This document shows, piece after piece, positions 16,883 to 26,668 of a DNA stretch of 64,000 bases. Position 1 is the first letter of the stretch; each line of letters starts with the position of its first letter. Both the position numbers and the translations under genes were made by a program. The stretch is from Domibacillus indicus. GTDB taxonomy: Bacteria; Bacillota; Bacilli; Bacillales; Domibacillaceae. Where the stretch lies: contig NZ_JAMBOO010000006.1 of the NCBI RefSeq assembly GCF_023715895.1, positions 110,806-174,805 on the forward strand, written 5' to 3'. The notes under the pieces were generated by a model that was not told the DNA's origin, made no database searches, and saw only the letters and a list, made by a program, of their open reading frames with translations.

Positions 16883-17059
16883 ATGAACGGACTAACAGTC
16901 TTTCTGATTTTGGCCGTTATCATCATTGTAGGTTTTATCCTAATCCGCTTTATCCGAGGCTCATCCTATCCTGCCGATGCGCCTAAAGTTGACAGGCCGC
17001 CAGATGAAGAGGGCCAATTTATTAATCATCGTGACCATTCACATGATGACAAACTTTAA
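16883..17059 (+). CDS. Small single-span membrane protein, unknown function
   Basis: 58 residues. One hydrophobic segment (about residues 4-25, LTVFLILAVIIIVGFILI) is followed by a short basic stretch and a polar, Asp/His-rich tail ending HRDHSHDDKL. AAAGGAGG upstream fixes the ATG at 16883; the longer frame from 16838 lacks a binding site. The charge pattern suggests N-out, C-in. It stands alone before its own terminator. I do not recognise a family. The His/Asp tail could bind metal, but that is speculation. Confidence 0.65.
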   Translation: MNGLTVFLILAVIIIVGFILIRFIRGSSYPADAPKVDRPPDEEGQFINHRDHSHDDKL

Positions 17060-17067
17060 AAAGAAAA

Positions 17068-17106
17068 AAACGGCTCCACCATAAACAATATGTTGGAGCC
17101 GTTTTT
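17068..17106 (+). terminator. Intrinsic terminator
   Basis: AAACGGCTCCA and TGGAGCCGTTT form an 11-bp stem followed by T residues. Confidence 0.85.
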
Positions 17107-17160
17107 CTGCACGTTTTAAAAACATAATAATAAGGAAGAAAAACGATCCACTCCCGAACT

Positions 17161-17643
17161 TTACTTTTCGTGTACCGGTTTTTCAGCGATCAGAATGCCA
17201 TCTTCGTCTGCGTACACATATTGCCCTGGCACAAATTCAGCGCCGCCAAATGTGACCGAAATATCCCTTTCTCCCTCGCCTTTTTTCACACTTTTAAACG
17301 GGTTGCTGCCAAGGGCTAAAACACCGATATTTTGTTTGGCAAGCTCTGCTGTATCACGCACACAGCCATTGACAATGATGCCTGCAAGTTTTCTTTCTTC
17401 CGCAATCGCACCAAGCAAATCGCCAACAAGTGCACAGTTTTTTGAGCCGCCTCCATCCACTACAAGAACATGCCCGGATGGAATCGTCTGCAACGCCTGC
17501 TTTACAAGTACATTGTCTTCAAATACCTGCACGGTTGAAATAGGCCCATGAAATTGCTTTTTGCCCCCGTATGACTTCAGCTCAAGTCCGACGAGCGTGA
17601 GTTCTTCTGCATAATAATCACATAAATCAGCTGTTTTAATCAC
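17161..17643 (-). CDS. RraA-family protein (ribonuclease-regulator / aldolase fold)
   Basis: About 160 residues matching the RraA/4-hydroxy-4-methyl-2-oxoglutarate aldolase family throughout: [38 protein letters not shown] and a C-terminal [12 protein letters not shown]. The GDLL, R-D and NGCVRD residues form the divalent-metal and oxaloacetate/pyruvate site in aldolase members, so an oxaloacetate decarboxylase or aldolase activity is as likely as RNase control. A GTG at 17643 has AGGGAG at 9 nt and yields the usual N-terminus; the ATG at 17652 abuts the binding site. Monocistronic. Confidence 0.85.
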   Translation of the reverse strand: MIKTADLCDYYAEELTLVGLELKSYGGKKQFHGPISTVQVFEDNVLVKQALQTIPSGHVLVVDGGGSKNCALVGDLLGAIAEERKLAGIIVNGCVRDTAELAKQNIGVLALGSNPFKSVKKGEGERDISVTFGGAEFVPGQYVYADEDGILIAEKPVHEK

Positions 17644-17756
17644 CTTTATCATCTCCCTTTTCCTTTAGGTTCGACAAAACCTGGTTGATCCCTCCAGGTT
17701 TTCATGGAGAAAACCCAGGGAAAAGAATGATAATTCATTTTGCAGGGAGGTTTATC

Positions 17757-18092
17757 ATGAAACAGGTAATTGGCTTATTTGATGGAGAAATTGATGTGAT
17801 TCGTAAAATAGAAGATTTAAAAGTAGAAGGATATGATCCCGCTAAAATAACAGCCCTTACAAAGGATGCCGATGTATACTTAACCATCCAAAATCGGACG
17901 GAAGCAAACGTAGAAACAGCCGGTCCTTCCTTAAAAGAAAAAGTAAAATCAATTTTCACCCGTGAAAAGCCGGTCAAAGATGCACTCATTGATTTCGGCT
18001 TATCCGAAGAAGATGCGGAAAAATACCATGAAGGGCTCGCAAAAGAAAAAGTGCTGCTCGTCACTGACGAACAGCACTCCGGTACTGCTTAA
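17757..18092 (+). CDS. General-stress protein of the YflT/GSP17M family
   Basis: 111 residues. The N-terminus QVIGLFDGEIDVIRKIEDLKVEGYDPAKITALTKD (read in two parts) shows the beta-alpha-beta start of the heat-induced stress-protein YflT family. The rest is charged and ends in [15 protein letters not shown] lies upstream of the ATG at 17757. GGTTTTC (17697) and GGGAAA (17718) sit about 14 nt apart, a loose fit to a SigB promoter. Its last 32 nt overlap the convergent pabC gene. The molecular role is unknown. Confidence 0.75.
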   Translation: MKQVIGLFDGEIDVIRKIEDLKVEGYDPAKITALTKDADVYLTIQNRTEANVETAGPSLKEKVKSIFTREKPVKDALIDFGLSEEDAEKYHEGLAKEKVLLVTDEQHSGTA

Positions 18093-18897
18093 ATAATAGC
18101 TGCACTGCTTCGCCGGCAGCACCCGGAAATGCCTTTTCACCAAGTGCCCGCAATGGTACGATTTCTTGAATGGAATTGGTTACAAACACTTCGTCCGCCG
18201 CTTCTGCCTCGGCCGGCGTATACAGGCCTTCCTCAAAGCGGAGACCTGTATCACGGGCAATATCCATGACAAATCGGCGGGTAACGCCGCCCAAAATACC
18301 TGTTTGGAGCGCTGGCGTGTACAGCGTTCCTTTTTTAATCCAAAACATATTCGATACTACGCCTTCTGCGACAAACCCGTCTTCGGTCAAAAATATCCCT
18401 TCTATAGAAGGATCACTCCCGGCTTCCCTTTTCCCAAAAATATTATTTAAATAATGATGGGATTTCAGCCGGCTTTCACCTTCCGGACGGTTCCGCCTCG
18501 TTTCAAGCCAAACACCCCTTTTTTCGGCCATTGGCCCGGCAGGTGCCAGCTTTTTTTGAAACACGATCACATTTGGTTTTTGATACGGAGCGGTCTGCAG
18601 CCCAATGTCTCCTTCTCCGGCTGACACGTTAAACCGGATGTACGCATCACGCCATCCGTTTGCTTCTTCCAGCTGCGCTAAAATATCCAGCACTTCTTCA
18701 CGCGCAACGTGTAGATCAATATGAAGCTCCTGCAAGCTTCGATTGAGCCGGTTTAGATGCTCGTCGAGTAAAAAAGGCGTTCCGTCATACGTGCGAAACG
18801 TTTCAAATACGCCGACACCATATAAAAACCCATGGTCAAACGGAGAAATACGCACTTCACTGTTCGGGATAACCTGTCCATTTACGTATGTGAACAT
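18061..18897 (-). CDS. pabC: 4-amino-4-deoxychorismate lyase PabC
   Basis: 278 residues, fold-type IV PLP enzyme. It releases pyruvate from aminodeoxychorismate to give p-aminobenzoate for folate. [20 protein letters not shown] is the N-terminal signature. [10 protein letters not shown] carries the likely PLP lysine, and [13 protein letters not shown] plus [10 protein letters not shown] complete the cofactor site. AGGAGCGGCC precedes the ATG, which lies 16 nt inside the end of pabA. D-amino-acid aminotransferases share the fold, but the pabBA context decides. Confidence 0.9.
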   Translation of the reverse strand: MFTYVNGQVIPNSEVRISPFDHGFLYGVGVFETFRTYDGTPFLLDEHLNRLNRSLQELHIDLHVAREEVLDILAQLEEANGWRDAYIRFNVSAGEGDIGLQTAPYQKPNVIVFQKKLAPAGPMAEKRGVWLETRRNRPEGESRLKSHHYLNNIFGKREAGSDPSIEGIFLTEDGFVAEGVVSNMFWIKKGTLYTPALQTGILGGVTRRFVMDIARDTGLRFEEGLYTPAEAEAADEVFVTNSIQEIVPLRALGEKAFPGAAGEAVQLLFKQYRSAVRQ

Positions 18898-19472
18898 GGC
18901 CGCTCCTTGTACGTATCCATAAAGTTTTCCAGCATTTCTTTTCCATATTCGGTCATGATAGACTCTGGATGAAACTGGACCGCTTCCACCGCGAGTGTTT
19001 TATGGCGGATGGCCATAATTTCACCTTCTTCTGTCCAGGCCGATATCTCAAAGCAGTCCGGCAGTGTCTCTCTTTTTACAATCAGTGAATGATAACGGGT
19101 TGCCCGAAATGGGCTTGGCAGTCCTTTGAAAATGGTTTTGCCATCATGAAAAACAGGCGACGTCTTGCCGTGCATCAGCCGCTCGGCGCGCACAACATCA
19201 CCACCGAAGCTTTGTGCAATCGACTGCTGGCCAAGACAAACCCCAAAAAGCGGAACCCGGCCTGACAGCTTTTCAACTGTCTCCAGGCTGATCCCCGCTT
19301 CATTTGGTGTGCACGGTCCCGGGCTGATCATCACAAAATCCGGTTTCATCTCCTCAATGGCGGCAACGGTTATTTCATCATTCCGCCGGACAACCAGATC
19401 CTCACCAAGTTCTCCAAGATATTGAACAAGGTTATACGTAAATGAATCGTAATTATCAATCATCAAAATCAT
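18882..19472 (-). CDS. pabA: Aminodeoxychorismate / anthranilate synthase glutaminase subunit PabA
   Basis: 196 residues. A class I glutamine amidotransferase that feeds ammonia to PabB. The triad is visible: Cys in [15 protein letters not shown], and His/Glu in [12 protein letters not shown]. The start [21 protein letters not shown] is characteristic. In Bacillus this subunit often serves both folate and tryptophan synthesis. It overlaps pabB by 4 nt and pabC by 16 nt. Confidence 0.92.
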   Translation of the reverse strand: MILMIDNYDSFTYNLVQYLGELGEDLVVRRNDEITVAAIEEMKPDFVMISPGPCTPNEAGISLETVEKLSGRVPLFGVCLGQQSIAQSFGGDVVRAERLMHGKTSPVFHDGKTIFKGLPSPFRATRYHSLIVKRETLPDCFEISAWTEEGEIMAIRHKTLAVEAVQFHPESIMTEYGKEMLENFMDTYKERPCSHT

Positions 19473-20842
19473 GTGTGTGCATCCTCCGCAAGTTCCATCG
19501 CCTTTAACATGGCGGCTGCTTTTTTCAGCGACTCTTTGTATTCATATTCCGGCTTTGAGTCAATGACAATGCCTGCACCGGCCTGGACATATCCATAGCC
19601 GCCCGCACTAAGCATGGTACGAATGACAATGTTTAGTTCCATATCTCCGTTATAGCCAATCCAGCCGATGGAGCCTGTGTAAATGCCGCGGCGTACCGGC
19701 TCAAGCTCTTCAATAATTTCCATCGTCCGCACTTTTGGCGCGCCGGTAATCGTTCCGCCCGGGAAAACAGCGTCAATCACATCAGCATTTGTTTTCTTTT
19801 CCGCCAGCTCTCCGCACACATTAGACACAATGTGCATGACATGTGAATACTTTTCAATGACCATAAATTCATCCACATGAACAGAGCCGTAGCGGGAAAC
19901 ACGGCCCAGGTCATTGCGCTCCAAATCCACAAGCATTACGTGCTCCGCTCGTTCCTTTTCATTGTCGATGAGCTCTTTTGCAAGACGCTCATCCTCAGCG
20001 TCATCCTTACCGCGTGAACGTGTCCCGGCAATCGGCCGGGTTGACAGCTTCTGTCCACTTTTTTTCACCAGCAGCTCCGGCGAGCCGGAAACGACTTGAA
20101 AGTCCGGTGTTTGAATATAAGCCATATAAGGAGAAGGATTCAAGTTACGAAGCGCCGCGTACACAGCAAGCGGCGGTACGGTGAGGGGACGGGCACGGCG
20201 AACCGATAAATTCACCTGGAACACATCTCCTGCCGCGATATATTCACGAATCCGTTCAACCGCTTCTTTAAACTGTTCCTCCGGGAAAGAAACGTCTGTT
20301 TTATCCGTTCCCTGTCCAGATGTCCAATCTACCGGTCCGGCTGGGTCACACCATGCTTCAAACCACTCATCCAGCCCTTCTTCCGTTTCGGCAAGCTGCA
20401 TTACAAAAAGCTCATTCGTGTGATGATCAAACGCCGCCCACTGATCAAAAAACAAAAAGCATGTATCCGGCAGGCCGGTATCATCCTCAGCGTGATCCGG
20501 AAGATCTTCGATAAACCGGACATAGTCATAGCTGATCCAGCCAATAGCGCCGCCTTGAAAATCCGGCAGCCCTTCCTTCCTCAGTACTTTGCGTTCATCA
20601 AGAAGCGAAACAAGCGCATGAACCGGATTGCCGGCTATCCGCTTCTCTTTCCCATCTTTTTTTACAACAAGTCCTTCTTCAGCGGAAACCGCGATGGCAG
20701 AAGGCTGAATACCGGCAAAGCTATAGCGGCCGCCCCGGCCGCTTTCAAGCAGTGCATGATGGGACTCATTTTTTGAAAGTGCTGTATATTGGTGAAAAAA
20801 TTGTTCATGTGTATATGACGTTTTTCGGTAAAAAATGTTCAC
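19469..20842 (-). CDS. pabB: Aminodeoxychorismate synthase component I PabB
   Basis: About 457 residues of the chorismate-utilising family. It converts chorismate plus ammonia to aminodeoxychorismate with PabA. Visible motifs are [44 protein letters not shown] and [16 protein letters not shown]. The active-site motif reads PIAGT rather than the PIKGT of E. coli PabB; both forms are known among PabB enzymes, and TrpE has PIAGT. The start is a GTG at 20842 preceded by AAAGGTGG; the upstream ATG at 20878 lacks a binding site. Context with pabA and pabC supports PabB over TrpE. Confidence 0.88.
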   Translation of the reverse strand: MNIFYRKTSYTHEQFFHQYTALSKNESHHALLESGRGGRYSFAGIQPSAIAVSAEEGLVVKKDGKEKRIAGNPVHALVSLLDERKVLRKEGLPDFQGGAIGWISYDYVRFIEDLPDHAEDDTGLPDTCFLFFDQWAAFDHHTNELFVMQLAETEEGLDEWFEAWCDPAGPVDWTSGQGTDKTDVSFPEEQFKEAVERIREYIAAGDVFQVNLSVRRARPLTVPPLAVYAALRNLNPSPYMAYIQTPDFQVVSGSPELLVKKSGQKLSTRPIAGTRSRGKDDAEDERLAKELIDNEKERAEHVMLVDLERNDLGRVSRYGSVHVDEFMVIEKYSHVMHIVSNVCGELAEKKTNADVIDAVFPGGTITGAPKVRTMEIIEELEPVRRGIYTGSIGWIGYNGDMELNIVIRTMLSAGGYGYVQAGAGIVIDSKPEYEYKESLKKAAAMLKAMELAEDAHT

Positions 20843-20905
20843 GTGGTGCCACCTTTCGCATGTTGTTGCCCTTATCATAATACGGCGGCACCCATTTTGA
20901 AAATG

Positions 20906-21418
20906 TTATTTCACAGCGATAAAACGATTGACCGTAACGGGATATTTAGACGATACAAGTTCTGTCCAGCCGTTTAATACAGCTTCTTGTGCCGACTTGG
21001 CGGACAGCTGCTGAAATAAGATCGTGGAAAAGCCGGCCGCTTTTAGTCTCTCCCAGTAACCGGCAAGTGATTCGGCGTATGGGTAGTCTGATGCCGAAGG
21101 CAGAGAGCTTGATTCTGCAAAATCCGCAACAAACCGGCCCCCTTCTTTCAGCGCTTCATAGGCTTTAGCGGTCCATTGTGCTCCGTCCGCATACGGATGA
21201 ACAGACAGCGGCGCTGCTACCGTATCAAATTCATGCTGCTGAACCTGCGCAAACGAAACGACCGGCAAAACGGCTGCGCCTGCGTCTGAACACCGCGCTG
21301 TCAGCGTTTCAGAGCCGCCGATAATCATGACACGCTCTCCCTGCTGAGGTCGAATAGTAGTATATAAATTTCCTTGTTCAATCTTTAACGGCTTGTCTGT
21401 TTTGTTTTTGACGGTCAT
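20906..21418 (-). CDS. Degenerate class I methyltransferase-like protein under SAM-riboswitch control
   Basis: 170 residues. The pattern fits a shortened Rossmann methyltransferase: ERVMIIGGSETLTARCSDAGAAV resembles motif I (split by usual spacing) but has GGSET instead of GxGxG. FDTVAAPLSVHPY matches the motif IV region, and EALKEGGRFVADFAE the post-motif strand. The segment that normally carries the acidic ribose-binding residue is largely missing. GGAGG lies before the ATG at 21418. Control by a SAM-I riboswitch ties it to methionine or SAM status. It may bind SAM without catalysis, or may have another role. Confidence 0.65.
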   Translation of the reverse strand: MTVKNKTDKPLKIEQGNLYTTIRPQQGERVMIIGGSETLTARCSDAGAAVLPVVSFAQVQQHEFDTVAAPLSVHPYADGAQWTAKAYEALKEGGRFVADFAESSSLPSASDYPYAESLAGYWERLKAAGFSTILFQQLSAKSAQEAVLNGWTELVSSKYPVTVNRFIAVK

Positions 21419-21440
21419 GACCGACGCCTCCTTTTTAAAA

Positions 21441-21480
21441 ATAAAAAAACCTTTCTTCACGAAATAAGAAGAAAGGTTTT
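21441..21480 (-). terminator. SAM-riboswitch expression-platform terminator
   Basis: AAACCTTTCTTC (21447-21458) and GAAGAAAGGTTT (21468-21479) form a 12-bp stem; on the minus strand seven T follow. It lies between the aptamer and the downstream gene. Confidence 0.88.
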
Positions 21481-21491
21481 CTAGTTAGTCT

Positions 21492-21591
21492 TCTTATCTC
21501 TCAGCTTTCGCTGCAAGAATTAGCACCGTGCCTGCTATAGGTCGGTTGCCGGGTGTCATAGGGCTTGTCCCTCTACCTGCTCTTGATAAGA
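21492..21591 (-). promoter_or_regulatory. SAM-I (S-box) riboswitch
   Basis: The minus strand starts CTTATCAAGAGCAGGTAGAGG, split here only by name: P1 is CTTATCAAGAG closed by GAGATAAG. It contains the invariant CCGGCAACC and ends CTGAGAGATAAG. A strong terminator follows, so SAM should switch off the gene at 20906-21418. Confidence 0.95.
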
Positions 21592-21693
21592 TGTATGTAA
21601 TTGTCCGTTTATTTGTTAAGGAGGATTATGACATGTTTCATTTTCCCTGTCAACCATGTTACAATTTTTAAAAAGACAACGGAGATGAAAAAC

Positions 21694-22470
21694 ATGAAAA
21701 TTGCCTGTCTGCAAATGGATATAGCGTTTGGCGACCCGGAAGCAAATTACAGCCGGGCGGCAGACTTTTTAAAAAAAGCAAGCGAAGCCGGCTGCGAGCT
21801 GGCTGTGCTGCCAGAACTTTGGACAACCGGCTATGATTTAACGCGCCTGAATGAAATTGCGGACCGCGGAGCAGAGCGGGCCAAGCAGTTTTTAACAGAG
21901 GCAGCTCAAAAATACGGCATGCACATCATTGGCGGATCGGTTGCCAATGATACGGGCAGCGGTGTTAAAAATACAATGATTATCGTTGACAAAGACGGCC
22001 GCCTCATTCATGAATACAGCAAGCTGCACTTGTTCCGGCTCATGCATGAGGAGAAATATTTAATTGACGGCGAGGAAGATGGTTTGTTTGAGCTGGCCGA
22101 TGAAAAGATGGCTGGATTTATCTGCTATGACATTCGCTTCCCGGAATGGTTCCGTAAACAAGTTGTAAACGGCGCCCGTGTTTTATTTGTTCCTGCCGAA
22201 TGGCCGCTCGCCCGTGTAGATCACTGGCGAACACTGCTCACGGCGCGCGCGATTGAAAATCAGGCTTATGTGATCGCCTGTAACCGGTCTGGTTCCGACC
22301 CTGACAATCAGTTTGCCGGGCATTCTATGATTATCGGCCCGTGGGGTGAAGTGATTGCTGAAGCAGGCGAAGCGGAGGAAATGCTTACCGGTGAAATAGA
22401 TTTTGGTGCGATTGATGAAATCCGCAGCCGCATTCCTGTTTTCGAAGACAGAAGAACATCGTTTTATTAA
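21694..22470 (+). CDS. mtnU: Carbon-nitrogen hydrolase, MtnU/YkrU-like omega-amidase
   Basis: 258 residues of the nitrilase superfamily. Glu of LPELWTTGYD, Lys of YSKLHLF and Cys of ICYDIRFPE form the catalytic triad. The length and RFPEWFRKQVV motif match omega-amidases that hydrolyse 2-oxoglutaramate, the by-product of glutamine-dependent transamination in methionine salvage. The ATG at 21694 follows CGGAGATG. It is divergent from a SAM-riboswitch gene and lies next to metA, which supports a methionine link. Other small amides remain possible. Confidence 0.85.
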   Translation: MKIACLQMDIAFGDPEANYSRAADFLKKASEAGCELAVLPELWTTGYDLTRLNEIADRGAERAKQFLTEAAQKYGMHIIGGSVANDTGSGVKNTMIIVDKDGRLIHEYSKLHLFRLMHEEKYLIDGEEDGLFELADEKMAGFICYDIRFPEWFRKQVVNGARVLFVPAEWPLARVDHWRTLLTARAIENQAYVIACNRSGSDPDNQFAGHSMIIGPWGEVIAEAGEAEEMLTGEIDFGAIDEIRSRIPVFEDRRTSFY

Positions 22471-22473
22471 GCA

Positions 22474-22510
22474 AAAAGCGCCGCCGGCACATGCCGGCAG
22501 CGCTTTTTTT
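22474..22510 (+). terminator. Intrinsic terminator of mtnU
   Basis: AAAAGCGC and GCCGGC arms pair with GCCGGC and GCGCTTTT, followed by a T run. Confidence 0.88.
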
Positions 22511-22565
22511 ATGGAGCCCGGGGCAAGCAAAAACCCGCCCATTATGCGTGGACGGTCTTGCTCTT

Positions 22566-23474
22566 TCATTTCCATTCGTACGGTGTTTCCTGGTAGACGT
22601 AATAGTTAAGCCAGTTTGAATAAAGCAAATGAGCGTGAGAGCGCCATTTATTTGGCGGACGACTAGCAGGGTTGTTGCCTGGAAAGTAGTTTTCCGGCAT
22701 GTCTATCTCAAGGCCTTTCGCACAGTCACGCTCGTATTCTTCCGCGAGCGTAGTTGCATCGTATTCAAGATGTCCGGTAATCATAATATTCCGCGCATCT
22801 TTTGACATGATGAGCAGCGGGCCTGCTTCTGGTGAAGAAGCGAGCAAAATCAGTTCATCATTCGCCTCAATCGCTTCCTGGCTGACATCTGTGTGGCGGG
22901 AAACCGGTGCCGAAAATACATCGTCAAACCCGCGCAGTAGTTTTACAGTCGGATCGGTGATTGCATGTTCGTATACACCAGAGCATTTTTTCGGCAGTTC
23001 AAACTTGCCGATGCCGTAATGGTGATACAACGCTGCCTGTGCTCCCCAGCAAATGTGCAGAGTAGACGTTACATTTGTTTTTGCCCAGTTCATAACGTCC
23101 TGCAGCTCCGCCCAGTAGCTGACCGCTTCAAACTCCATCAGCTCAATCGGCGCTCCAGTAATAATCAAGCCGTCATAACGGCGGCTTTTCGCTTCTTCAA
23201 GCGTAATATAAAATTGCTCGAGGTGGGATTTACTTACGTTTTTTGATTCATATGTGGCCGTATATAAAAACGAGACATTCACTTGAAGCGGCGTATTACC
23301 AAGAAGACGCAAAAGATGAGCTTCTGTTTTTTCTTTTTCCGGCATCAAGTTCAGAATTAAAATATTAAGCGGACGAATATCCTGCGTTCTGGCACGATCC
23401 GCGTCCATGACGAATATATTTTCTCTTTCCAGCACTTCGCGTGCCGGCAGCTGATGCGGTATATTAATCGGCAT
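22566..23474 (-). CDS. metA: Homoserine O-acetyltransferase MetA (HTS type)
   Basis: 302 residues. First committed step of methionine synthesis. Catalytic Cys142 is in [10 protein letters not shown]; the partner His and Glu are in [10 protein letters not shown]. Residue 111 is Glu (GAPIE), the residue that gives acetyl-CoA preference in Bacillus enzymes, whereas Gly111 gives succinyl-CoA preference. The full-length N-terminus [20 protein letters not shown] is intact. AGGGAGG lies upstream. I see no S-box in the 110 nt ahead of it, unlike many methionine genes in this group. Confidence 0.95.
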   Translation of the reverse strand: MPINIPHQLPAREVLERENIFVMDADRARTQDIRPLNILILNLMPEKEKTEAHLLRLLGNTPLQVNVSFLYTATYESKNVSKSHLEQFYITLEEAKSRRYDGLIITGAPIELMEFEAVSYWAELQDVMNWAKTNVTSTLHICWGAQAALYHHYGIGKFELPKKCSGVYEHAITDPTVKLLRGFDDVFSAPVSRHTDVSQEAIEANDELILLASSPEAGPLLIMSKDARNIMITGHLEYDATTLAEEYERDCAKGLEIDMPENYFPGNNPASRPPNKWRSHAHLLYSNWLNYYVYQETPYEWK

Positions 23475-23582
23475 AATGTTCCTCCCTACAAGTCATAATG
23501 AATAAACAAACGATACAAACAGTAGCCAAGTAGATATCCCCTGCTCTTGTTTCTGAAATCATTATAGACACCTTTTTCAGAA

Positions 23583-23633
23583 AAAAACAACCGCCCCAAA
23601 TTATTATTCTTAAATAATAATTTGAAACGGCTG
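23583..23633 (-). terminator. Terminator of topB
   Basis: A long stem: on the minus strand CAGCCGTTTCAAATTATTATT pairs in two parts with AATAATAATTTG and GGGCGGTTG, followed by seven T. Confidence 0.8.
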
Positions 23634-23638
23634 TTCGA

Positions 23639-25792
23639 TTATAGTTTTAAGTTTTTCAGTGCATCTGCCAGGGCCGTATTCACCGGTTCATCCTGGTTTT
23701 GTTTTTTCAGGTACTGATTCACATCGCGCTTCGTTGCCGCACCCTTGCCACTTTTTTGCTTTCGTTTTTCAAATGCAGACAGCTTCTCGCGGTGGCCGCA
23801 TTTGCATACAAACAAGCGGCCTTCTCCTTCGCCCCGCATTTCCATTTTCTTGTGGCAGTTCGGGCAGCGCGCGTTTGTTACACGGGCAACCTGCTTGCGG
23901 TAGCCGCATTCGCGGTCCTGACACACGTGCATTTTACCCTTTTTCCCATTCACTTCAAGCAGCAGCTTGCCGCATTCAGGGCATTGCTTGCCGGTCACAT
24001 TATCATGCTTGAACTTCGCATCGCTGTTTTTAATTTCATTTGTTACACTTTTTGCATAAGTGCGGATTTCCGCCATAAACGCCTCAAATTCCAGCTTTCC
24101 TTTCGCGATTTTCTCAAGCTTTTGCTCCCAGTCCCCTGTCAGCGCCGGCGTCTGCAGGTCTTTAGGAACAAGATCAAGCAGCTGCTTTCCTTTAGAAGTC
24201 ACACGGATGTTTTGCCCCTGCTTTTCAATTAAAAACGTATTAAACAGCTTATCAATCACATCCGCACGAGTCGCCACCGTTCCAAGCCCGCCTGTTTCGG
24301 TTAATGTTTTCTTCACGTCCTGGTCCACATTCATCACCTTCGACGGATTTTCCATAGCTGATAAAAGAGTGCCTTCATTAAAAAACGGCGGCGGCGTTGT
24401 TTCCCCTTCTGTCGGAATCAGCTTGCTTACCGGCAGCTGCTGATTTTTTTCAACAGCCGGCAGTGATGGCTCCGCGTCTTCATCCTGGCCATATACTTCC
24501 TTCCAGCCGGCAAACTTGACCACGTTGCCTTTAACGGTAAATATTTCTCCGCCAATGCTGGCTTCAATGACCGTCTGCTCGTATTCATATGGCGGGAGAA
24601 GCGCAGCTAAAAAACGCTTTACGACCAAATCGTAAATTTTCCGCTCTTTATCGCTCAGCTCATTGAGTATTGGCGGCTGTTCGGTTGGCACGATGGCATG
24701 GTGATCGCTTACTTTTGCATCGTTTATAACCGATTTGCCCGGCTGAATGCCGCGGCGCAGCACTTTTGCCGCAAATGGTGTATACGGACGCACTTCTACT
24801 GCTTCCACCCGCTCTTTTAAGGTAGACACCATATCCTGCGGGAGGTAGCGTGAGTCTGTGCGTGGATACGTAACAAGCTTGTGGCGCTCATACAAATTTT
24901 GCATGGCATTCAGCGTTTCTTTCGCTGAGTAGCCAAACAGCTTATGCGCATCACGCTGCAGTTCCGTTAAATCATACAGCTCTGGGGCATATGATTTTTT
25001 CGCTGTTTTTTTCACATTCGTAACCACTGCCTTGGCGCCTTTGATTACCTCTATCCGTTCATCACGTTTTTCCTTTGAAAACGTCCGGCTGTTTCCTTTT
25101 GCATCCTGCCACGTCAGTTTCATACCGCCTGCAGATGCCTGGATGCCATAGTAGCTCTTCGGCTGGAAATTCTTGATCTCCTCTTCCCGTTTGGCAATGA
25201 TGGCAAGCGTTGGCGTTTGAACACGTCCGCATGACAGCTGCGCATTATACTTCGTTGTCAAAGCACGCGTCGCATTGATCCCGACAAGCCAGTCTGCTTC
25301 TGCCCGGGCAACGGCAGATCGATACAGGTTCTCGTATTCACGGCCGTCGCGAAGTTTTTGAAACCCTTCCTTGATCGCTTTATCTGTCACAGATGAAATC
25401 CATAAACGCTTCACCGGCTTTTTCGCATGGGCTTTGTCGATAATCCAGCGTGCGACCAGCTCTCCTTCACGTCCTGCATCGGTCGCAATGACGATGGTCG
25501 AGACATCTTTTCGCAGAAGCTGTGCTTTTACCGCATGAAACTGCTTGCTCGTCTGGCGGATCACCACGGTTTTCAACGTATTTGGCATAAGCGGCAGATC
25601 CGCTATGTTCCACGTTTTATATTGATCGCCGTAGCCCTCCGGATCTGCGTGTGTCACAAGGTGGCCAAGCGCCCATGTGACAATATATTGATTTCCTTCT
25701 AAAAATCCGTTCCCTTTTTTGCTGCATCCTAGAACGCGGGCAATATCACGGGCAACGGATGGTTTTTCTGCAAGTACAACGGTTTTGCTCAT
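23639..25792 (-). CDS. topB: DNA topoisomerase III TopB
   Basis: 717 residues, type IA topoisomerase that decatenates single-stranded or recombination intermediates. The TOPRIM start VLAEKPSVARDIARVLG and the ATDAGREGELVARW acidic triad are present. The active-site tyrosine lies in LVTYPRTDSRYLPQDM. The C-terminal 110 residues carry two zinc-ribbon-like segments (CPECGKLLLE...CQDRECGY and CPNCHKKMEM...CKCGH). GGAAGGATGG precedes the ATG. It is longer at the C-terminus than minimal TopB because of the ribbons, as in Bacillus TopB. Confidence 0.96.
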   Translation of the reverse strand: MSKTVVLAEKPSVARDIARVLGCSKKGNGFLEGNQYIVTWALGHLVTHADPEGYGDQYKTWNIADLPLMPNTLKTVVIRQTSKQFHAVKAQLLRKDVSTIVIATDAGREGELVARWIIDKAHAKKPVKRLWISSVTDKAIKEGFQKLRDGREYENLYRSAVARAEADWLVGINATRALTTKYNAQLSCGRVQTPTLAIIAKREEEIKNFQPKSYYGIQASAGGMKLTWQDAKGNSRTFSKEKRDERIEVIKGAKAVVTNVKKTAKKSYAPELYDLTELQRDAHKLFGYSAKETLNAMQNLYERHKLVTYPRTDSRYLPQDMVSTLKERVEAVEVRPYTPFAAKVLRRGIQPGKSVINDAKVSDHHAIVPTEQPPILNELSDKERKIYDLVVKRFLAALLPPYEYEQTVIEASIGGEIFTVKGNVVKFAGWKEVYGQDEDAEPSLPAVEKNQQLPVSKLIPTEGETTPPPFFNEGTLLSAMENPSKVMNVDQDVKKTLTETGGLGTVATRADVIDKLFNTFLIEKQGQNIRVTSKGKQLLDLVPKDLQTPALTGDWEQKLEKIAKGKLEFEAFMAEIRTYAKSVTNEIKNSDAKFKHDNVTGKQCPECGKLLLEVNGKKGKMHVCQDRECGYRKQVARVTNARCPNCHKKMEMRGEGEGRLFVCKCGHREKLSAFEKRKQKSGKGAATKRDVNQYLKKQNQDEPVNTALADALKNLKL

Positions 25793-25929
25793 ATAACCAT
25801 CCTTCCTATTGGTGCACTGTTTCTATTATATCACACACTTAAAAATTATTCTGAAATAGTAACCAGAAAAAGGACAAGGGTTAGCGCATATAAGTAAAAG
25901 GGAAAAGAACGAAAAAAGGAGGCGATTTT

Positions 25930-26643
25930 GTGCGAATTTTTTGGCTTAATTTAATTGGCTTTCTTGTCGTTGTGGCCGTAAACAGCCTGGCAAACGCTAT
26001 CCCCCTTAATGGACAGACGACCGGCGAGATTTCCGACAAAATAAACGTTCTTTTCACACCGGCCGGCTATGTATTTTCGATTTGGGGATTTATTTATTTC
26101 CTACTGCTTATTTGGCTGCTTCGGGGCTTCAAACCATCTCATATTGATCGGAAGGTTCATGTGCCCTTTTTATTCAGCTGCGCCTTTAATGCAACATGGA
26201 TTTTTCTTTGGCACTATGAGTTTTTTGTACTTAGTACGTTGGTGATCATCGCCCTGCTCGTTTCACTTATCATCATTTATTCACGCATAGAAAGGGAACA
26301 CTTTTCTTTTTGGGACCGGTTTCCATTTTCAGTTTATCTCGGCTGGGTCAGCGTGGCTGTAATGGCTAATATAAGCTATACCTTAACGTATTATGAATGG
26401 AACGGCTTTGGCCTTTCGGCTGCCATCTGGACGATTCTTCTGATTGTTTTAGCTTCTGTACTGGCTGTGACATTCCGCTTTGCACACCGGGACCCCGTGT
26501 ATCCACTTGTGTTTGTTTGGGCCTTCTCTGGCATCGCAGTCCGAAACTGGACAGATGAGCCTCTTATCGCCTTTACAGCCGTCGGAGCCGCTTTAATTGT
26601 TTTTCTCTCTTGTCTCTTCTCACGCAAAAAAATAGTATACTGA
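25930..26643 (+). CDS. TspO/MBR-like tryptophan-rich membrane protein
   Basis: 237 residues with about seven hydrophobic segments. The N-terminal TPAGYVFSIWGFIYFLLL and later CAFNATWIFLWHYEF and LGWVSVAVMANISYTL motifs resemble the tryptophan-rich TspO/MBR superfamily, in an enlarged form. TspO proteins bind porphyrins, but the specific ligand here is unknown. The start is GTG at 25930 after AAAGGAGGCG. It lies 25 nt upstream of the next membrane-protein gene, probably in one transcript. Confidence 0.75.
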   Translation: MRIFWLNLIGFLVVVAVNSLANAIPLNGQTTGEISDKINVLFTPAGYVFSIWGFIYFLLLIWLLRGFKPSHIDRKVHVPFLFSCAFNATWIFLWHYEFFVLSTLVIIALLVSLIIIYSRIEREHFSFWDRFPFSVYLGWVSVAVMANISYTLTYYEWNGFGLSAAIWTILLIVLASVLAVTFRFAHRDPVYPLVFVWAFSGIAVRNWTDEPLIAFTAVGAALIVFLSCLFSRKKIVY

Positions 26644-26668
26644 AAGAAAAAGAAGAGGAGGAATACCG

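Noticed and set aside
20829..20892. Inverted repeat GGTGCC...GGCACC that could hide the pabB ribosome binding site.
   Set aside because: The best promoter (TTTCAA and TATGAT) places the first arm upstream of the transcription start, so the RNA stem would not form.
23475..23600. S-box riboswitch before metA.
   Set aside because: No P1-like CTTATC...GATAAG pair or CCGGCAACC core is present in this region.
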